DNA from: Pedobacter sp. HMWF019
Lineage (GTDB): Bacteria; Bacteroidota; Bacteroidia; Sphingobacteriales; Sphingobacteriaceae
Length of the DNA: 40,666 bases
Reading direction: 5' to 3'
NCBI RefSeq assembly: GCF_003061025.1
Contig: NZ_QAIL01000493.1
Coordinates: 2,657 to 43,322, forward strand
Positions 16,660 through 25,979 of this stretch are shown one piece after another (the first letter of the stretch is position 1; the number at the start of each line of letters is the position of its first letter). The notes under the pieces are model-generated. The model was not told the origin of the DNA and ran no database searches. It saw only the letters and a program-made list of their open reading frames with translations. The position numbers were made by a program, and so were the translations under genes.

Positions 16660-17277
16660 ATGAGCAATTCCAGCGAATTAGAATTAAACGGAAAACAGGA
16701 ATTTACAATTACTGTCTATACCGAAAACAGAATAGGCATACTGAACCGTATTGCCATTATCTTCTCGAGAAGAAAAATCAATATTGAAAGCTTGAACACC
16801 TCTCCTTCCGAGATTGAGCATATTCACCGTTTCAACATTCTGATCCATGAGACAGAAGAAGTGGTGCGCAAACTGGCTCGTCAGATTGAGAAACAGGTAG
16901 AAGTGTTGAAAGTATACTACAACACCAACGAGGACATCATCTGGCAGGAAATGGCCCTATATAAGGTACCTACAGATACCATTGCAGAGAAAGTTTCCGT
17001 AGAACGTTTGCTACGTGAATTTGGCGCCCGCGCTGTAGTGATCCGTAAAGATTATACCGTATTTGAAGCGACCGGTCACCGCGAAGAAACCGACAAATTA
17101 ATCGAAGTATTGCAACCTTACGGGCTGATCGAATTTGTAAGAAGTGCAAGGGTGGCTATTATTAAAGACAGTGATGGCTTTAACCGTAAGCTGAGAGAAT
17201 TTGAACGTAAAGATCCTGGAGAAGAAGTGATTGAAAACGAATTCCTCGACAAAGAGAAGAACGTATTCAGCATGTAA
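16660..17277 (+). CDS. ilvN: Acetolactate synthase, small (regulatory) subunit
   Basis: 205 residues from the ATG at 16660. A longer frame from 16630 would overlap ilvB. An ACT domain at the N-terminus (FTITVYTENRIGILNRIAII, NIESLNTSPSE) would bind valine for feedback inhibition. The C-terminal domain (ALYKVPTD, RLLREFGARAVVIRKDY, LIEVLQPYGLIEFVRSARVA) is the usual second domain that contacts the large subunit. The tail (EVIENEFLDKEKNVFSM) extends a little past the approximately 165-residue enterobacterial IlvH. Spacing to ilvC is 53 bp. Confidence 0.96.
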   Translation: MSNSSELELNGKQEFTITVYTENRIGILNRIAIIFSRRKINIESLNTSPSEIEHIHRFNILIHETEEVVRKLARQIEKQVEVLKVYYNTNEDIIWQEMALYKVPTDTIAEKVSVERLLREFGARAVVIRKDYTVFEATGHREETDKLIEVLQPYGLIEFVRSARVAIIKDSDGFNRKLREFERKDPGEEVIENEFLDKEKNVFSM

Positions 17278-17330
17278 TTAATAGTATAACAGATAAAAAT
17301 TAGAACCTTAAAATAAAACCAATAAAAACG

Positions 17331-18812
17331 ATGTCAAATTATTTTAACACATTACCTCTTAGAGAAAAATTAAACCAATTAGGTGTTTGCGATTTCATGG
17401 ACAGTTCAGAATTTCTGGATGGCGTAAATGCATTAAAAGGAAAAAAACTCGTAATTGTAGGTTGCGGCGCACAAGGCCTTAACCAGGGTTTAAATTTAAG
17501 AGATAGTGGATTGGACGTTTCTTATGCGTTACGCGCAGCAGCAATTGAAGGCAAAAGGGATTCCTGGAAAAATGCTACAGAAAACAACTTTACTGTTGGC
17601 ACTTATGAAGAATTGATTCCTACAGCAGATGTAGTGATCAATCTTACTCCAGACAAACAACATACTTCAGTAGTTAACGCAGTAATGCCTTTAATGAAAC
17701 AAGGCTCTACCCTATTGTATTCTCATGGTTTCAACATCGTAGAAGAAGGCATGCAGATCCGTAAAGACATCACCGTGATCATGGTGGCTCCAAAATGTCC
17801 GGGATCTGAAGTAAGAGCAGAATATGTACGTGGTTTTGGTGTACCAACATTAATTGCAGTTCACCCGGAAAATGATCCCGAAGGAAAAGGATTGGCACAA
17901 GCAAAAGCTTATTGTGTTGGAACAGGCGGTCACAAAGCTGGCGTGCTGAACTCCTCATTTGTTGCTGAAGTAAAATCAGATTTAATGGGAGAGCAAACCA
18001 TCCTTTGCGGTTTATTACAAACTGGCTCTATCCTTTCTTTCGATAAAATGATTGAAAAAGGAATCGACGCAGCTTATGCTTCTAAACTGGTTCAGTATGG
18101 TGTGGAAGTGATCACAGAGGCTTTAAAGCATGGTGGTGTAACCGGTATGCTGGACAGATTAAGCAACCCGGCTAAAATCAAAGCTTTTGAAATTTCAGAA
18201 GAATTGAAAGACATCATGCGTCCATTGTTCCAAAAACATCAGGACGACATTATGAGCGGAGAATTCAGCCGTGTTATGATGGAAGACTGGGCAGCCGGCG
18301 ATAAAAACTTATTGGCATGGCGTGCAGCAACAGGCGAAACTGCTTTCGAAAAAACACCCGCCGGCAACGTAAAAATTGCAGAACAGGAATATTTTGACAA
18401 CTATACCCTAATGGTTGCTTTTGTAAGAGCAGGTGTAGAGCTGGCTTTTGAAACCATGGTACAGGCAGGAATTAAACCAGAATCGGCTTACTATGAGTCT
18501 TTGCATGAAACACCGCTTATTGCCAATACCATTGCCCGTAAAAAATTGTTTGAAATGAACCGCGTAATTTCTGATACTGCAGAATATGGCTGTTATTTAT
18601 TTGATCAGGCTTGTAAACCACTACTGAAAGATTTCATGACTAAAGTAGATACAGACCTGGTTGGTAAAAACTTTAATGAAGGCAAAGACGGTGGCGTAGA
18701 CAACAGAACCTTAATTGCCGTAAACGAAGCCCTGCGTACTCATCCTGTGGAAGTTATTGGCACCAAGCTTAGAAAAGCTATGACTGCAATGAAAGCGATT
18801 AAAACAGCATAA
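17331..18812 (+). CDS. ilvC: Ketol-acid reductoisomerase, class II (long form)
   Basis: 493 residues, closely resembling the enterobacterial long form of about 491 residues ([38 protein letters not shown] with the NADPH-binding glycine motif, [48 protein letters not shown]). The duplicated knotted C-terminal domain distinguishes it from the approximately 330-residue class I enzyme. It isomerises and reduces acetolactate and acetohydroxybutyrate with Mg2+ and NADPH, the second step to Val and Ile. A strong hairpin separates it from leuC. Confidence 0.98.
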   Translation: MSNYFNTLPLREKLNQLGVCDFMDSSEFLDGVNALKGKKLVIVGCGAQGLNQGLNLRDSGLDVSYALRAAAIEGKRDSWKNATENNFTVGTYEELIPTADVVINLTPDKQHTSVVNAVMPLMKQGSTLLYSHGFNIVEEGMQIRKDITVIMVAPKCPGSEVRAEYVRGFGVPTLIAVHPENDPEGKGLAQAKAYCVGTGGHKAGVLNSSFVAEVKSDLMGEQTILCGLLQTGSILSFDKMIEKGIDAAYASKLVQYGVEVITEALKHGGVTGMLDRLSNPAKIKAFEISEELKDIMRPLFQKHQDDIMSGEFSRVMMEDWAAGDKNLLAWRAATGETAFEKTPAGNVKIAEQEYFDNYTLMVAFVRAGVELAFETMVQAGIKPESAYYESLHETPLIANTIARKKLFEMNRVISDTAEYGCYLFDQACKPLLKDFMTKVDTDLVGKNFNEGKDGGVDNRTLIAVNEALRTHPVEVIGTKLRKAMTAMKAIKTA

Positions 18813-18821
18813 ATAACAAAG

Positions 18822-18866
18822 AAGAGACGTTCAGAAAACTTCTGCGGAACGGCCTGGACGTCTCTT
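18822..18866 (+). repeat. Intercistronic hairpin between ilvC and leuC
   Basis: Outer arms AAGAGACGT (18822-18830) and ACGTCTCTT (18858-18866) are perfect. Inside is a second perfect hairpin CAGAA-aac-TTCTG (18832-18844). No T-run follows (TAAAAAACAAG), so it is not a good terminator. It fills the largest gap of the operon and may protect or process the mRNA between the ilv and leu halves. Confidence 0.65.
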
Positions 18867-18882
18867 AAAAAACAAGAATAAG

Positions 18883-20289
18883 ATGTCAAAAACATTAGTA
18901 GAAAAAATTTGGGATGCGCACGTTGTAAAAAGTGAACCAGGATTTCCTGATATTTTATACATAGATACGCACCTGATCCACGAGGTGACCTCACCACAGG
19001 CTTTCGATGGTTTACGCAAAAGAGGATTACCCGTTTTACGCCCAAAGCAAACCGTTGCCACTGCAGATCATAACGTACCTACGTTAAACCAGCTACAGCC
19101 CATCAAAGAAGAGCTGTCCCGTTATCAGGTAGACATGCTTACCAAAAACTGTGCTGAGTTCGGCATTGAACTTTATGGTCTGGGTCACCCTTTCCAGGGT
19201 ATCGTTCACGTTATTGGTCCTGAACTGGGCATTACCCTGCCAGGAAAAACGATGGTTTGCGGAGACAGCCACACCTCTACGCATGGCGCTTTTGGTGCGA
19301 TTGCATTTGGTATCGGCACCTCACAGGTAGAGCAGGTTTTCGCTACACAATGTTTATTACAGCAAAAACCCAAAACCATGAAAATTGAGGTGAATGGTAC
19401 ATTGGGAAAAGGCGTTACCTCTAAAGACATTATTTTATATATTATCTCTAAGATATCAGCTGCCGGCGGTACTGGTTATTTTATTGAATATGCAGGTTCG
19501 GCCATTGAAGCTTTAAGTATGGAAGCCCGGATGACGATCTGTAACATGAGCATCGAAATGGGTGCCAGAGGCGGATTAATTGCCCCTGATCAAACCACTT
19601 TCGACTATATTAAAGACAGAGAATTTGCTCCTGCAGGCGCAGAATGGGATAAAGCACTGGCCTACTGGAAAACATTATATAGCGATGCTGATGCCAAATT
19701 TGACAGTGTTTTAACTTTCGAAGCAGAAGACATCGCCCCTATGATCACCTACGGAACCAATCCGGGCATGGGTATGGGCATCAAAGAACTTATTCCGGCG
19801 ACCAAAACGCAACCGGAAAAAGAACAATTGTCTTATCAGAAAGCCTTAAACTATATGGGCTTTGAAGATGATTCCTCATTGATTGGCAAAGCGGTAGACT
19901 ATGTATTCATTGGCAGCTGCACCAACTCCCGCATTGAAGACCTGCGTGAAGTGGCCGACTTTGTGAAAGATAAACACAAAGCAGAAAACGTAACTGTATG
20001 GATCGTTCCAGGCTCAAAACAAGTAGAGCAACAAGCGAAAAACGAAGGTTTGGACAAGATCTTTGAACAAGCCGGATTCCAGCTTCGCGAACCAGGATGC
20101 AGTGCGTGTTTAGGCATGAACGAAGACAAGATTCCAGCCGGAAAATATTGTGTTTCTACTTCGAACAGAAATTTTGAAGGCCGTCAGGGTCCTGATGCAA
20201 GAACTTTACTGGTAAGTCCGTTAACCGCAGCAGCAGCAGCAGTAACCGGAAAAATTACAGACGTAAGAGAATTGTTGACAGAAGCCTAA
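18883..20289 (+). CDS. leuC: 3-isopropylmalate dehydratase, large subunit
   Basis: 468 residues, full length. The [4Fe-4S] cluster ligands are seen as Cys 346 in GSCTNSR, and Cys 406 and Cys 409 in [36 protein letters not shown] is the typical aconitase-family signature. With LeuD it isomerises 2-isopropylmalate to 3-isopropylmalate in leucine synthesis. leuD begins 20 bp after the stop. Confidence 0.98.
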   Translation: MSKTLVEKIWDAHVVKSEPGFPDILYIDTHLIHEVTSPQAFDGLRKRGLPVLRPKQTVATADHNVPTLNQLQPIKEELSRYQVDMLTKNCAEFGIELYGLGHPFQGIVHVIGPELGITLPGKTMVCGDSHTSTHGAFGAIAFGIGTSQVEQVFATQCLLQQKPKTMKIEVNGTLGKGVTSKDIILYIISKISAAGGTGYFIEYAGSAIEALSMEARMTICNMSIEMGARGGLIAPDQTTFDYIKDREFAPAGAEWDKALAYWKTLYSDADAKFDSVLTFEAEDIAPMITYGTNPGMGMGIKELIPATKTQPEKEQLSYQKALNYMGFEDDSSLIGKAVDYVFIGSCTNSRIEDLREVADFVKDKHKAENVTVWIVPGSKQVEQQAKNEGLDKIFEQAGFQLREPGCSACLGMNEDKIPAGKYCVSTSNRNFEGRQGPDARTLLVSPLTAAAAAVTGKITDVRELLTEA

Positions 20290-20308
20290 GGCAGAAAAAA
20301 AGAAGAAC

Positions 20309-20893
20309 ATGAAGAAATTCGAGAAATTAACATCGGCCATAGTGCCTTTAAATATAGAAAACATTGATACCGACCAGATTATTCCGGCCAGATTTTTAAA
20401 AGCGACAACCCGCGAAGGTTTTGGCGAAAATCTGTTCCGCGACTGGCGTTACAATGGAGACAACACTCCTAAGGCTGACTTCGTATTAAACGATCCAACC
20501 TATAGCGGCAGAATCCTGGTTGCCGGAAAAAACTTTGGTTGCGGCAGCAGCCGTGAGCACGCAGCATGGGCCATCCAGGATGCGGGTTTTGATGTGGTGA
20601 TCAGCAGTTTTTTTGCCGATATTTTTAAAGGGAATGCCCTGAACAATGGCTTACTGCCTATACAGGTAAGCGATGATTTCCTGGCCGAGATCTTTACTGC
20701 AGTGGAAAAAGATCCGGCTGCACAACTGGATGTAGATCTGGAAAAGCAAACTGTAACCATTCTGGCTACTGGTGCAACAGCAGAATTTGAGATCAATCCT
20801 TATAAAAAATCATGCCTGATCAATGGTTATGATGACATTGATTTCATCTTAAACCAAAAGCAGCTTATTGAAGAATTTGAACAAAAAAGATAA
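20309..20893 (+). CDS. leuD: 3-isopropylmalate dehydratase, small subunit
   Basis: 194 residues, the small swivel domain of the aconitase family. [28 protein letters not shown] and [21 protein letters not shown] contain the substrate-binding Arg and Ser residues of this subunit. It forms the heterodimer with LeuC. Its stop shares one base with the start of the ABC gene (TAATG), indicating translational coupling. Confidence 0.97.
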   Translation: MKKFEKLTSAIVPLNIENIDTDQIIPARFLKATTREGFGENLFRDWRYNGDNTPKADFVLNDPTYSGRILVAGKNFGCGSSREHAAWAIQDAGFDVVISSFFADIFKGNALNNGLLPIQVSDDFLAEIFTAVEKDPAAQLDVDLEKQTVTILATGATAEFEINPYKKSCLINGYDDIDFILNQKQLIEEFEQKR

Positions 20894-22359
20894 TGTCACA
20901 GCCCGTCGTCGATATTCGCAATTTTAATTTAAAATACCGCAATCAAACGGTATTACAAGATCTCCGGTGGACCATCCATCCTGGAGAAAACTGGTTATTG
21001 TGCGGAATAAGCGGAAGCGGTAAAACCTCCCTGGCCAAAGCCATTGCCGGCCTGATCAAAGGAAGTGGCAGTATCGAACTGAATTTTGATGCCCAGTCTG
21101 CAAGGCCGGCCATTGTACAATATGTGGCCAACTGGTACCAGTTCAAAGACCTGGAAGGCCAATCCAATTTCTATTATCAGCAACGTTACAACAGCCAGGC
21201 CATAGAAACAACGGCAACCGTACAAGCCGACCTGCAAGAACATGGCACCAGACACCAGCTGTCCTTTGCTGAAGCGGAAAGAATCGCAGCAGCCTTAAAT
21301 TACACAGACTTATTCTCCTCTTCACTGATCCAGCTTTCGAGCGGAGAACATAAAAAGTTGCAATTGGTTAAAGCCATCTGGTTAAGGCCACAGTTGTTGA
21401 TCCTGGATCAGCCTTACAACGGGCTGGATACCCTTTCCCGTAAAAACCTCAATACTTTACTGGAAGAAATTTCTGCCAGCGGTACGCAACTCCTGTTGAT
21501 CAGTAATGATGCTGAATTGCCCTCCACAATTGAACGTTTTGCAGAGATCAGGGAAGGTCAGTTCCAGGAAGTGGCCTATCACGAAAGAACTTCCACAGCT
21601 GTTGCACACAGTGGTAAAGCCGTTCCTTCCTTTTTAAATGAAGCACCCCTGTCGCATGCGGCAGACCACATCATCAAAATGATCGATGTCAATATCCGTT
21701 ACAATGAGAAACAGGTGCTAAAAAACATCAACTGGGAAGTGAAACCAGGAGAAAAATGGGTATTGCAGGGCCATAATGGTTCCGGAAAATCGACCTTATT
21801 AAGCCTGATCTGCGGCGACCATCCTCAAGCCTATTCCAATAATTACTACCTCTTTGGCAACAAGAGAGGTAGCGGCGAAAGCATCTGGGAAATCAAGGAA
21901 CGGATCGGATTGATTTCTCCAGAACTGCATTGGTATTTTGACCCCTCTGCCACGGTTTGGCAAAGCATTGCCTCCGGATTTTACGACAGCTCAGGTTTGT
22001 ACTGTGATCCGGGTGCAACTAAAAAAGCCCAGGTAGATGAACTGGTCCATTATTTTGGACTGGACGAATACAAAAACACCTTGATGACTGAATTGCCCTT
22101 GGGCAAGCAAAGACTCGCCTTGCTGGCAAGAACCATCATCAAAAACCCGGAACTGCTCATCCTGGACGAACCCTGCCAGGGCTTAGACCAAGAGCAAACC
22201 CAACATTTTAACCAGTTGGTAGATGAGTTGAGCAAAAATGGAACTACCCTTATTTATGTTGGCCATTTTGAATCACAATTACCAGGCTGTATCGAGAAAA
22301 GAATTTTATTAGAAAACGGAGCAGTAAAATCCGTAGAAACCATATTAGAAAGCGCTTAA
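20893..22359 (+). CDS. Soluble tandem ABC ATPase, ModF-like, with one degenerate site
   Basis: 488 residues, two ABC ATPase domains and no membrane segment. Domain 1: Walker A GISGSGKT (38-45), signature LSSGE (148-152), Walker B LLILDQP with Gln 173 where the catalytic Glu is expected, and ISND where the switch His is expected. Domain 2: Walker A GHNGSGKS (293-300), signature altered to LPLGK (401-405), Walker B LLILDEP intact, and a normal His in YVGHFE. In a head-to-tail pair the defects fall in one composite site, leaving the other canonical. The architecture resembles ModF. It is coupled to leuD and ends 4 bp before leuB, so it is expressed with leucine synthesis, but its role there is unknown. 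Confidence 0.85.
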   Translation: MSQPVVDIRNFNLKYRNQTVLQDLRWTIHPGENWLLCGISGSGKTSLAKAIAGLIKGSGSIELNFDAQSARPAIVQYVANWYQFKDLEGQSNFYYQQRYNSQAIETTATVQADLQEHGTRHQLSFAEAERIAAALNYTDLFSSSLIQLSSGEHKKLQLVKAIWLRPQLLILDQPYNGLDTLSRKNLNTLLEEISASGTQLLLISNDAELPSTIERFAEIREGQFQEVAYHERTSTAVAHSGKAVPSFLNEAPLSHAADHIIKMIDVNIRYNEKQVLKNINWEVKPGEKWVLQGHNGSGKSTLLSLICGDHPQAYSNNYYLFGNKRGSGESIWEIKERIGLISPELHWYFDPSATVWQSIASGFYDSSGLYCDPGATKKAQVDELVHYFGLDEYKNTLMTELPLGKQRLALLARTIIKNPELLILDEPCQGLDQEQTQHFNQLVDELSKNGTTLIYVGHFESQLPGCIEKRILLENGAVKSVETILESA

Positions 22360-22363
22360 TACA

Positions 22364-23455
22364 ATGAAGAAGAACATTTTAGTGATACCCGGAGATGGTA
22401 TAGGCCCAGAAGTTACAACCTGGGGAAAAGCGGCACTGGAACAAATTGCAGATGCCTTTGGACATGAATTCACTTTTGATGAAGCGCTGATGGGACATGC
22501 TGCCATCGAAGTGACCGGCAGCCCATTGCCAGATGAAACTCTGGAAAAAGCAAAGAAAAGTGATGCCATCCTTTTTGGAGCCGTTGGCCATGCCAAATAT
22601 GACAATGACCCCTCTTTAAAAGTAAGACCTGAACAAGGACTGCTTAAAATCCGTAAGGAACTGGGTTTATATGCCAACCTCCGTCCTATCCTGCTGTTCG
22701 ATGAATTACTGAACGCTTCAAGTATTAAACCAAGTATCCTGCAAGGTACAGACATCCTTTTCTTTAGAGAATTAACTGGCGATGTGTATTTTGGAGAAAA
22801 GACCCGTTCTGAAGACCGCAATACCGCATCAGATCTGATGATCTACCACAGATATGAAGTAGAAAGAATAGCCCATAAAGCTTACCAGGCCGCCATGCAA
22901 CGCAGCAAAAGATTGTGTTCTGTAGATAAAGCCAACGTATTGGAAAGCTCCAGATTATGGAGAGAAACCGTACAGGAAATTGCCAAGCAATACCCGGAAG
23001 TGGAAACAGAACACATGTTCATTGACAATGCCGCTATGCAACTGATCAAAGACCCTAAACGCTTTGATGTGGTATTAACCGCCAACCTGTTTGGAGACAT
23101 CCTGACTGATGAAGCTTCGCAGATTGCCGGCTCTATGGGTATGCTTGCTTCCGCTTCTGTAGGAGAAAGCACTGGTTTCTTTGAACCCATCCATGGCTCC
23201 GCGCACGACATCACAGGTAAAGACCTGGCCAATCCTCTGGCGTCTATCCTTTCTGCAGCTTTAATGCTGGAAATTGGTTTTGGCCTGAAAGACGAAGCCA
23301 AAGTGATCATTGATGCCGTTGATCAGGTATTGAAAGAAGGTTTCCGTACCAACGATATTGCAGACGGATCTACCAATCCATATAAAGTACTGGGCACAAA
23401 AGAAATGGGCAAGCTCGTCTTAAAGTTTATTACGCAAAAAGTATCCACTCACTAA
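22364..23455 (+). CDS. leuB: 3-isopropylmalate dehydrogenase
   Basis: 363 residues, full length. The N-terminus [13 protein letters not shown] is the nucleotide-site start of the isocitrate/isopropylmalate dehydrogenase family, [22 protein letters not shown] carries the substrate-binding Arg residues, [14 protein letters not shown] and [19 protein letters not shown] hold the metal-binding Asp residues, and [13 protein letters not shown] is the NAD site. It oxidises and decarboxylates 3-isopropylmalate to 2-ketoisocaproate. It is 4 bp after the ABC gene and 11 bp before leuA. Confidence 0.98.
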   Translation: MKKNILVIPGDGIGPEVTTWGKAALEQIADAFGHEFTFDEALMGHAAIEVTGSPLPDETLEKAKKSDAILFGAVGHAKYDNDPSLKVRPEQGLLKIRKELGLYANLRPILLFDELLNASSIKPSILQGTDILFFRELTGDVYFGEKTRSEDRNTASDLMIYHRYEVERIAHKAYQAAMQRSKRLCSVDKANVLESSRLWRETVQEIAKQYPEVETEHMFIDNAAMQLIKDPKRFDVVLTANLFGDILTDEASQIAGSMGMLASASVGESTGFFEPIHGSAHDITGKDLANPLASILSAALMLEIGFGLKDEAKVIIDAVDQVLKEGFRTNDIADGSTNPYKVLGTKEMGKLVLKFITQKVSTH

Positions 23456-23466
23456 TTCATAACCTT

Positions 23467-24639
23467 ATGTTACACGATCCAAACAGAGTTTACGTATTTG
23501 ACACCACCCTGCGCGACGGGGAACAAGTACCGGGTTGCCAGCTCGCAACACCTGAGAAAATAGTTATAGCTAAAGCATTGGAAGCACTGGGTGTAGATAT
23601 CATCGAAGCCGGTTTTCCGATTTCCAGCCCTGGCGATTTCCAGAGTGTGGTGGAGATTTCCAAAGCAGTGAACGAACCCATTATATGTGCCCTGACGCGC
23701 GCCAATGAGAAAGATATCGACTCGGCAGTTGCAGCGTTAAAGCATGCTAAAAGACCCCGTATCCATACCGGAATCGGTTCGTCTGATATGCACATTAAAT
23801 ATAAATTCAACAGCACCAGAGAAGAAATTCTGGAGCGTGCCGTTGCCGCTGTTAAATACGCAAAGAAATTTGTAGAGGACGTGGAATTTTTTGCAGAAGA
23901 TGCTGGCCGTGCAGATAACATTTTCCTGGCACAAATGATACAGGCTGTCATCGCTGCGGGGGCAACCGTAGTGAACATTCCAGACACCAATGGTTACTGC
24001 CTTCCGGAATTGTATGGTTCAAAGATCCGTTTCCTGAAAGAAAACGTGAACAATATTGACCAGGCCATTATTTCCGTACATTGCCACAATGATCTGGGCC
24101 TAGCCACTGCAAATAGTTTATCAGGTTTAATTAATGGCGCCCGCCAGGTAGAGTGTACCATTAACGGTATTGGCGAACGTGCCGGTAATACTGCACTGGA
24201 AGAAGTGACCATGATCCTGAAAACACATCATGATCTGAACCTGCACACCAATATCAACAGCAAACATTTCAGATCGATCAGCGATATGGTGAGCGATATG
24301 ATGAATATGCCAGTGCAGCCAAATAAGGCCATTGTAGGACAAAATGCTTTTGCGCATAGCTCAGGTATCCACCAGGATGGCTTCCTTAAACACAGAGAGA
24401 ATTACGAGATCATTAAGCCAGAAGATGTCGGTGTAGATTCTTCAGACATTATTTTAACCGCCCGCAGCGGTCGTCATGCCTTGAAACACCATATCGAAAA
24501 ATTAGGCCATCAGCTGGAGCGCCATGTGCTAAACGAAGTTTATGAGCGTTTCCTGATCCTTGCAGATGAAAAGGGCCACATCAATGATGATGATGTGATC
24601 TTCCTGGTCAGCACGGTAGAGAAAAAAGCAGTACTATAA
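23467..24639 (+). CDS. leuA: 2-isopropylmalate synthase, short form without regulatory domain
   Basis: 390 residues. The catalytic barrel is complete: [39 protein letters not shown], the metal-binding [15 protein letters not shown], and [15 protein letters not shown]. The linker subdomain with [19 protein letters not shown] is present. The C-terminal leucine-binding domain of the approximately 520-residue enterobacterial enzyme is missing, the protein ends soon after [13 protein letters not shown]. The family includes homocitrate and citramalate synthases, but the leuB/leuC/leuD neighbours support LeuA. Leucine feedback inhibition by the usual site would be absent. Confidence 0.93.
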   Translation: MLHDPNRVYVFDTTLRDGEQVPGCQLATPEKIVIAKALEALGVDIIEAGFPISSPGDFQSVVEISKAVNEPIICALTRANEKDIDSAVAALKHAKRPRIHTGIGSSDMHIKYKFNSTREEILERAVAAVKYAKKFVEDVEFFAEDAGRADNIFLAQMIQAVIAAGATVVNIPDTNGYCLPELYGSKIRFLKENVNNIDQAIISVHCHNDLGLATANSLSGLINGARQVECTINGIGERAGNTALEEVTMILKTHHDLNLHTNINSKHFRSISDMVSDMMNMPVQPNKAIVGQNAFAHSSGIHQDGFLKHRENYEIIKPEDVGVDSSDIILTARSGRHALKHHIEKLGHQLERHVLNEVYERFLILADEKGHINDDDVIFLVSTVEKKAVL

Positions 24640-24651
24640 ATATTTATAAGA

Positions 24652-25902
24652 ATGAACGTAGATAAAGAAGTTGGATTAGATTTCCTAGCCGCAGCTAAGC
24701 GGATCAGTGATACGGTGAAAAGAACACCTTTAGAATATAACGCAAGTCTCTCTAAAAAGTATAATGCGAATATTTACCTGAAACGGGAAGATTTACAAAT
24801 TGTACGTTCTTATAAACTGCGTGGGGCTTACAACATGATCAGTACCCTGCCAGCCAGCCAGCTGCAAAACGGCGTGGTATGTGCCAGTGCAGGAAATCAT
24901 GCTCAGGGTGTAGCCTATTCCTGTAAAAAATTAAACATTCCGGGCGTAATCTTTATGCCAGAGATTACCCCAAAACAAAAGGTGAAGCAAACAGAGATGT
25001 TTGGTGGCGACAACATCAAAATTGTGTTGGTTGGGGATACTTTTGACGACTGCATGAAGGAAGCTTTGATCTATACTGAGAAGCACCAGATGACCTTCAT
25101 CCCTCCTTTCGACAATATTAAAGTGATTGAAGGGCAAGGTACTGTAGGTGTAGAGATCTTTGAAGACCTACCCGAAATCGATGTGGCCATCATGCCTATT
25201 GGCGGAGGCGGCCTGGCTTCTGGTGTAGGCAGTTATTTAAAGAATATCAAACCTTCTGTGCAACTGATCGGTGTAGAACCCGAAGGTGCACCTTCCATGA
25301 AAAACGCGATGGAAAATGGAGATCCGGTTACCCTGGAATACATTGATCGCTTTGTAGATGGTGCTGCAGTAAAAAGAGTGGGCAACCTGACCTTTCAATA
25401 CTGCAATGAACTCCTGGATGAAATGCTGCTGATTCCGGAAGGAAAGATCTGCACCACGATCTTAAAACTCTACAACGAAGATGCCATTGTTGTGGAGCCT
25501 GCAGGTGCACTGGCCGTAGCTTCCTTAGATCAGGTCAAACACCTGATTGAAGGCAAAACTGTAGTGTGTATTGTAAGCGGTGGAAACAATGATATTGAAC
25601 GTATGCAGGAGATCAAGGAAAAGTCTTTGCTCTTTGAAGGCTTAAAACATTATTTCATTGTGCGTTTTCCGCAAAGACCAGGTGCGCTTAAACTCTTTGT
25701 GAACAATGTACTGGGCCCTCAGGACGACATTACCCGTTTTGAATTCATCAAAAAGACCAACCGGGAAAATGGTCCTGCGCTTGTTGGTATAGAACTTGCC
25801 CAGCCTTCAGATTATGAATCACTGGTACAACGCATGAAAGAATTTAAGTTTGATGTGATTGAAGTGAATAATGACCAGACTTTGTTTGAATACCTGGTGT
25901 AA
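24652..25902 (+). CDS. ilvA: Threonine dehydratase (ammonia-lyase), biosynthetic
   Basis: 416 residues. The PLP Lys lies in QIVRSYKLRGAYNMI, ASAGNHAQGVAY and PIGGGGLASGVGSYLK are the phosphate-binding and glycine-rich loops of the fold type II enzymes, and the C-terminus has one ACT-like domain (FIVRFPQRPGALKLFVNNVL and after), as in the Bacillus-type enzyme, not two as in the enterobacterial form. It deaminates threonine to 2-ketobutyrate, the entry to isoleucine, and is expected to be inhibited by Ile. It is the last gene of the operon. Confidence 0.97.
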   Translation: MNVDKEVGLDFLAAAKRISDTVKRTPLEYNASLSKKYNANIYLKREDLQIVRSYKLRGAYNMISTLPASQLQNGVVCASAGNHAQGVAYSCKKLNIPGVIFMPEITPKQKVKQTEMFGGDNIKIVLVGDTFDDCMKEALIYTEKHQMTFIPPFDNIKVIEGQGTVGVEIFEDLPEIDVAIMPIGGGGLASGVGSYLKNIKPSVQLIGVEPEGAPSMKNAMENGDPVTLEYIDRFVDGAAVKRVGNLTFQYCNELLDEMLLIPEGKICTTILKLYNEDAIVVEPAGALAVASLDQVKHLIEGKTVVCIVSGGNNDIERMQEIKEKSLLFEGLKHYFIVRFPQRPGALKLFVNNVLGPQDDITRFEFIKKTNRENGPALVGIELAQPSDYESLVQRMKEFKFDVIEVNNDQTLFEYLV

Positions 25903-25920
25903 CAGATGTGAAAATAATAC

Positions 25921-25952
25921 AAAAGCGACGGTATGATGATACCGCCGCTTTT
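25921..25952. terminator. Bidirectional terminator at the end of the ilv-leu operon
   Basis: AAAAGCG / CGCTTTT outer arms and CGGTAT / ATACCG inner arms, with one mismatch between them and a 4-nt loop. It has T-rich flanks on both strands, and lies between the converging ilvA and S41 genes. Confidence 0.88.
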
Positions 25953-25979
25953 CTTATACATGAGGGATAGATAAATCCT

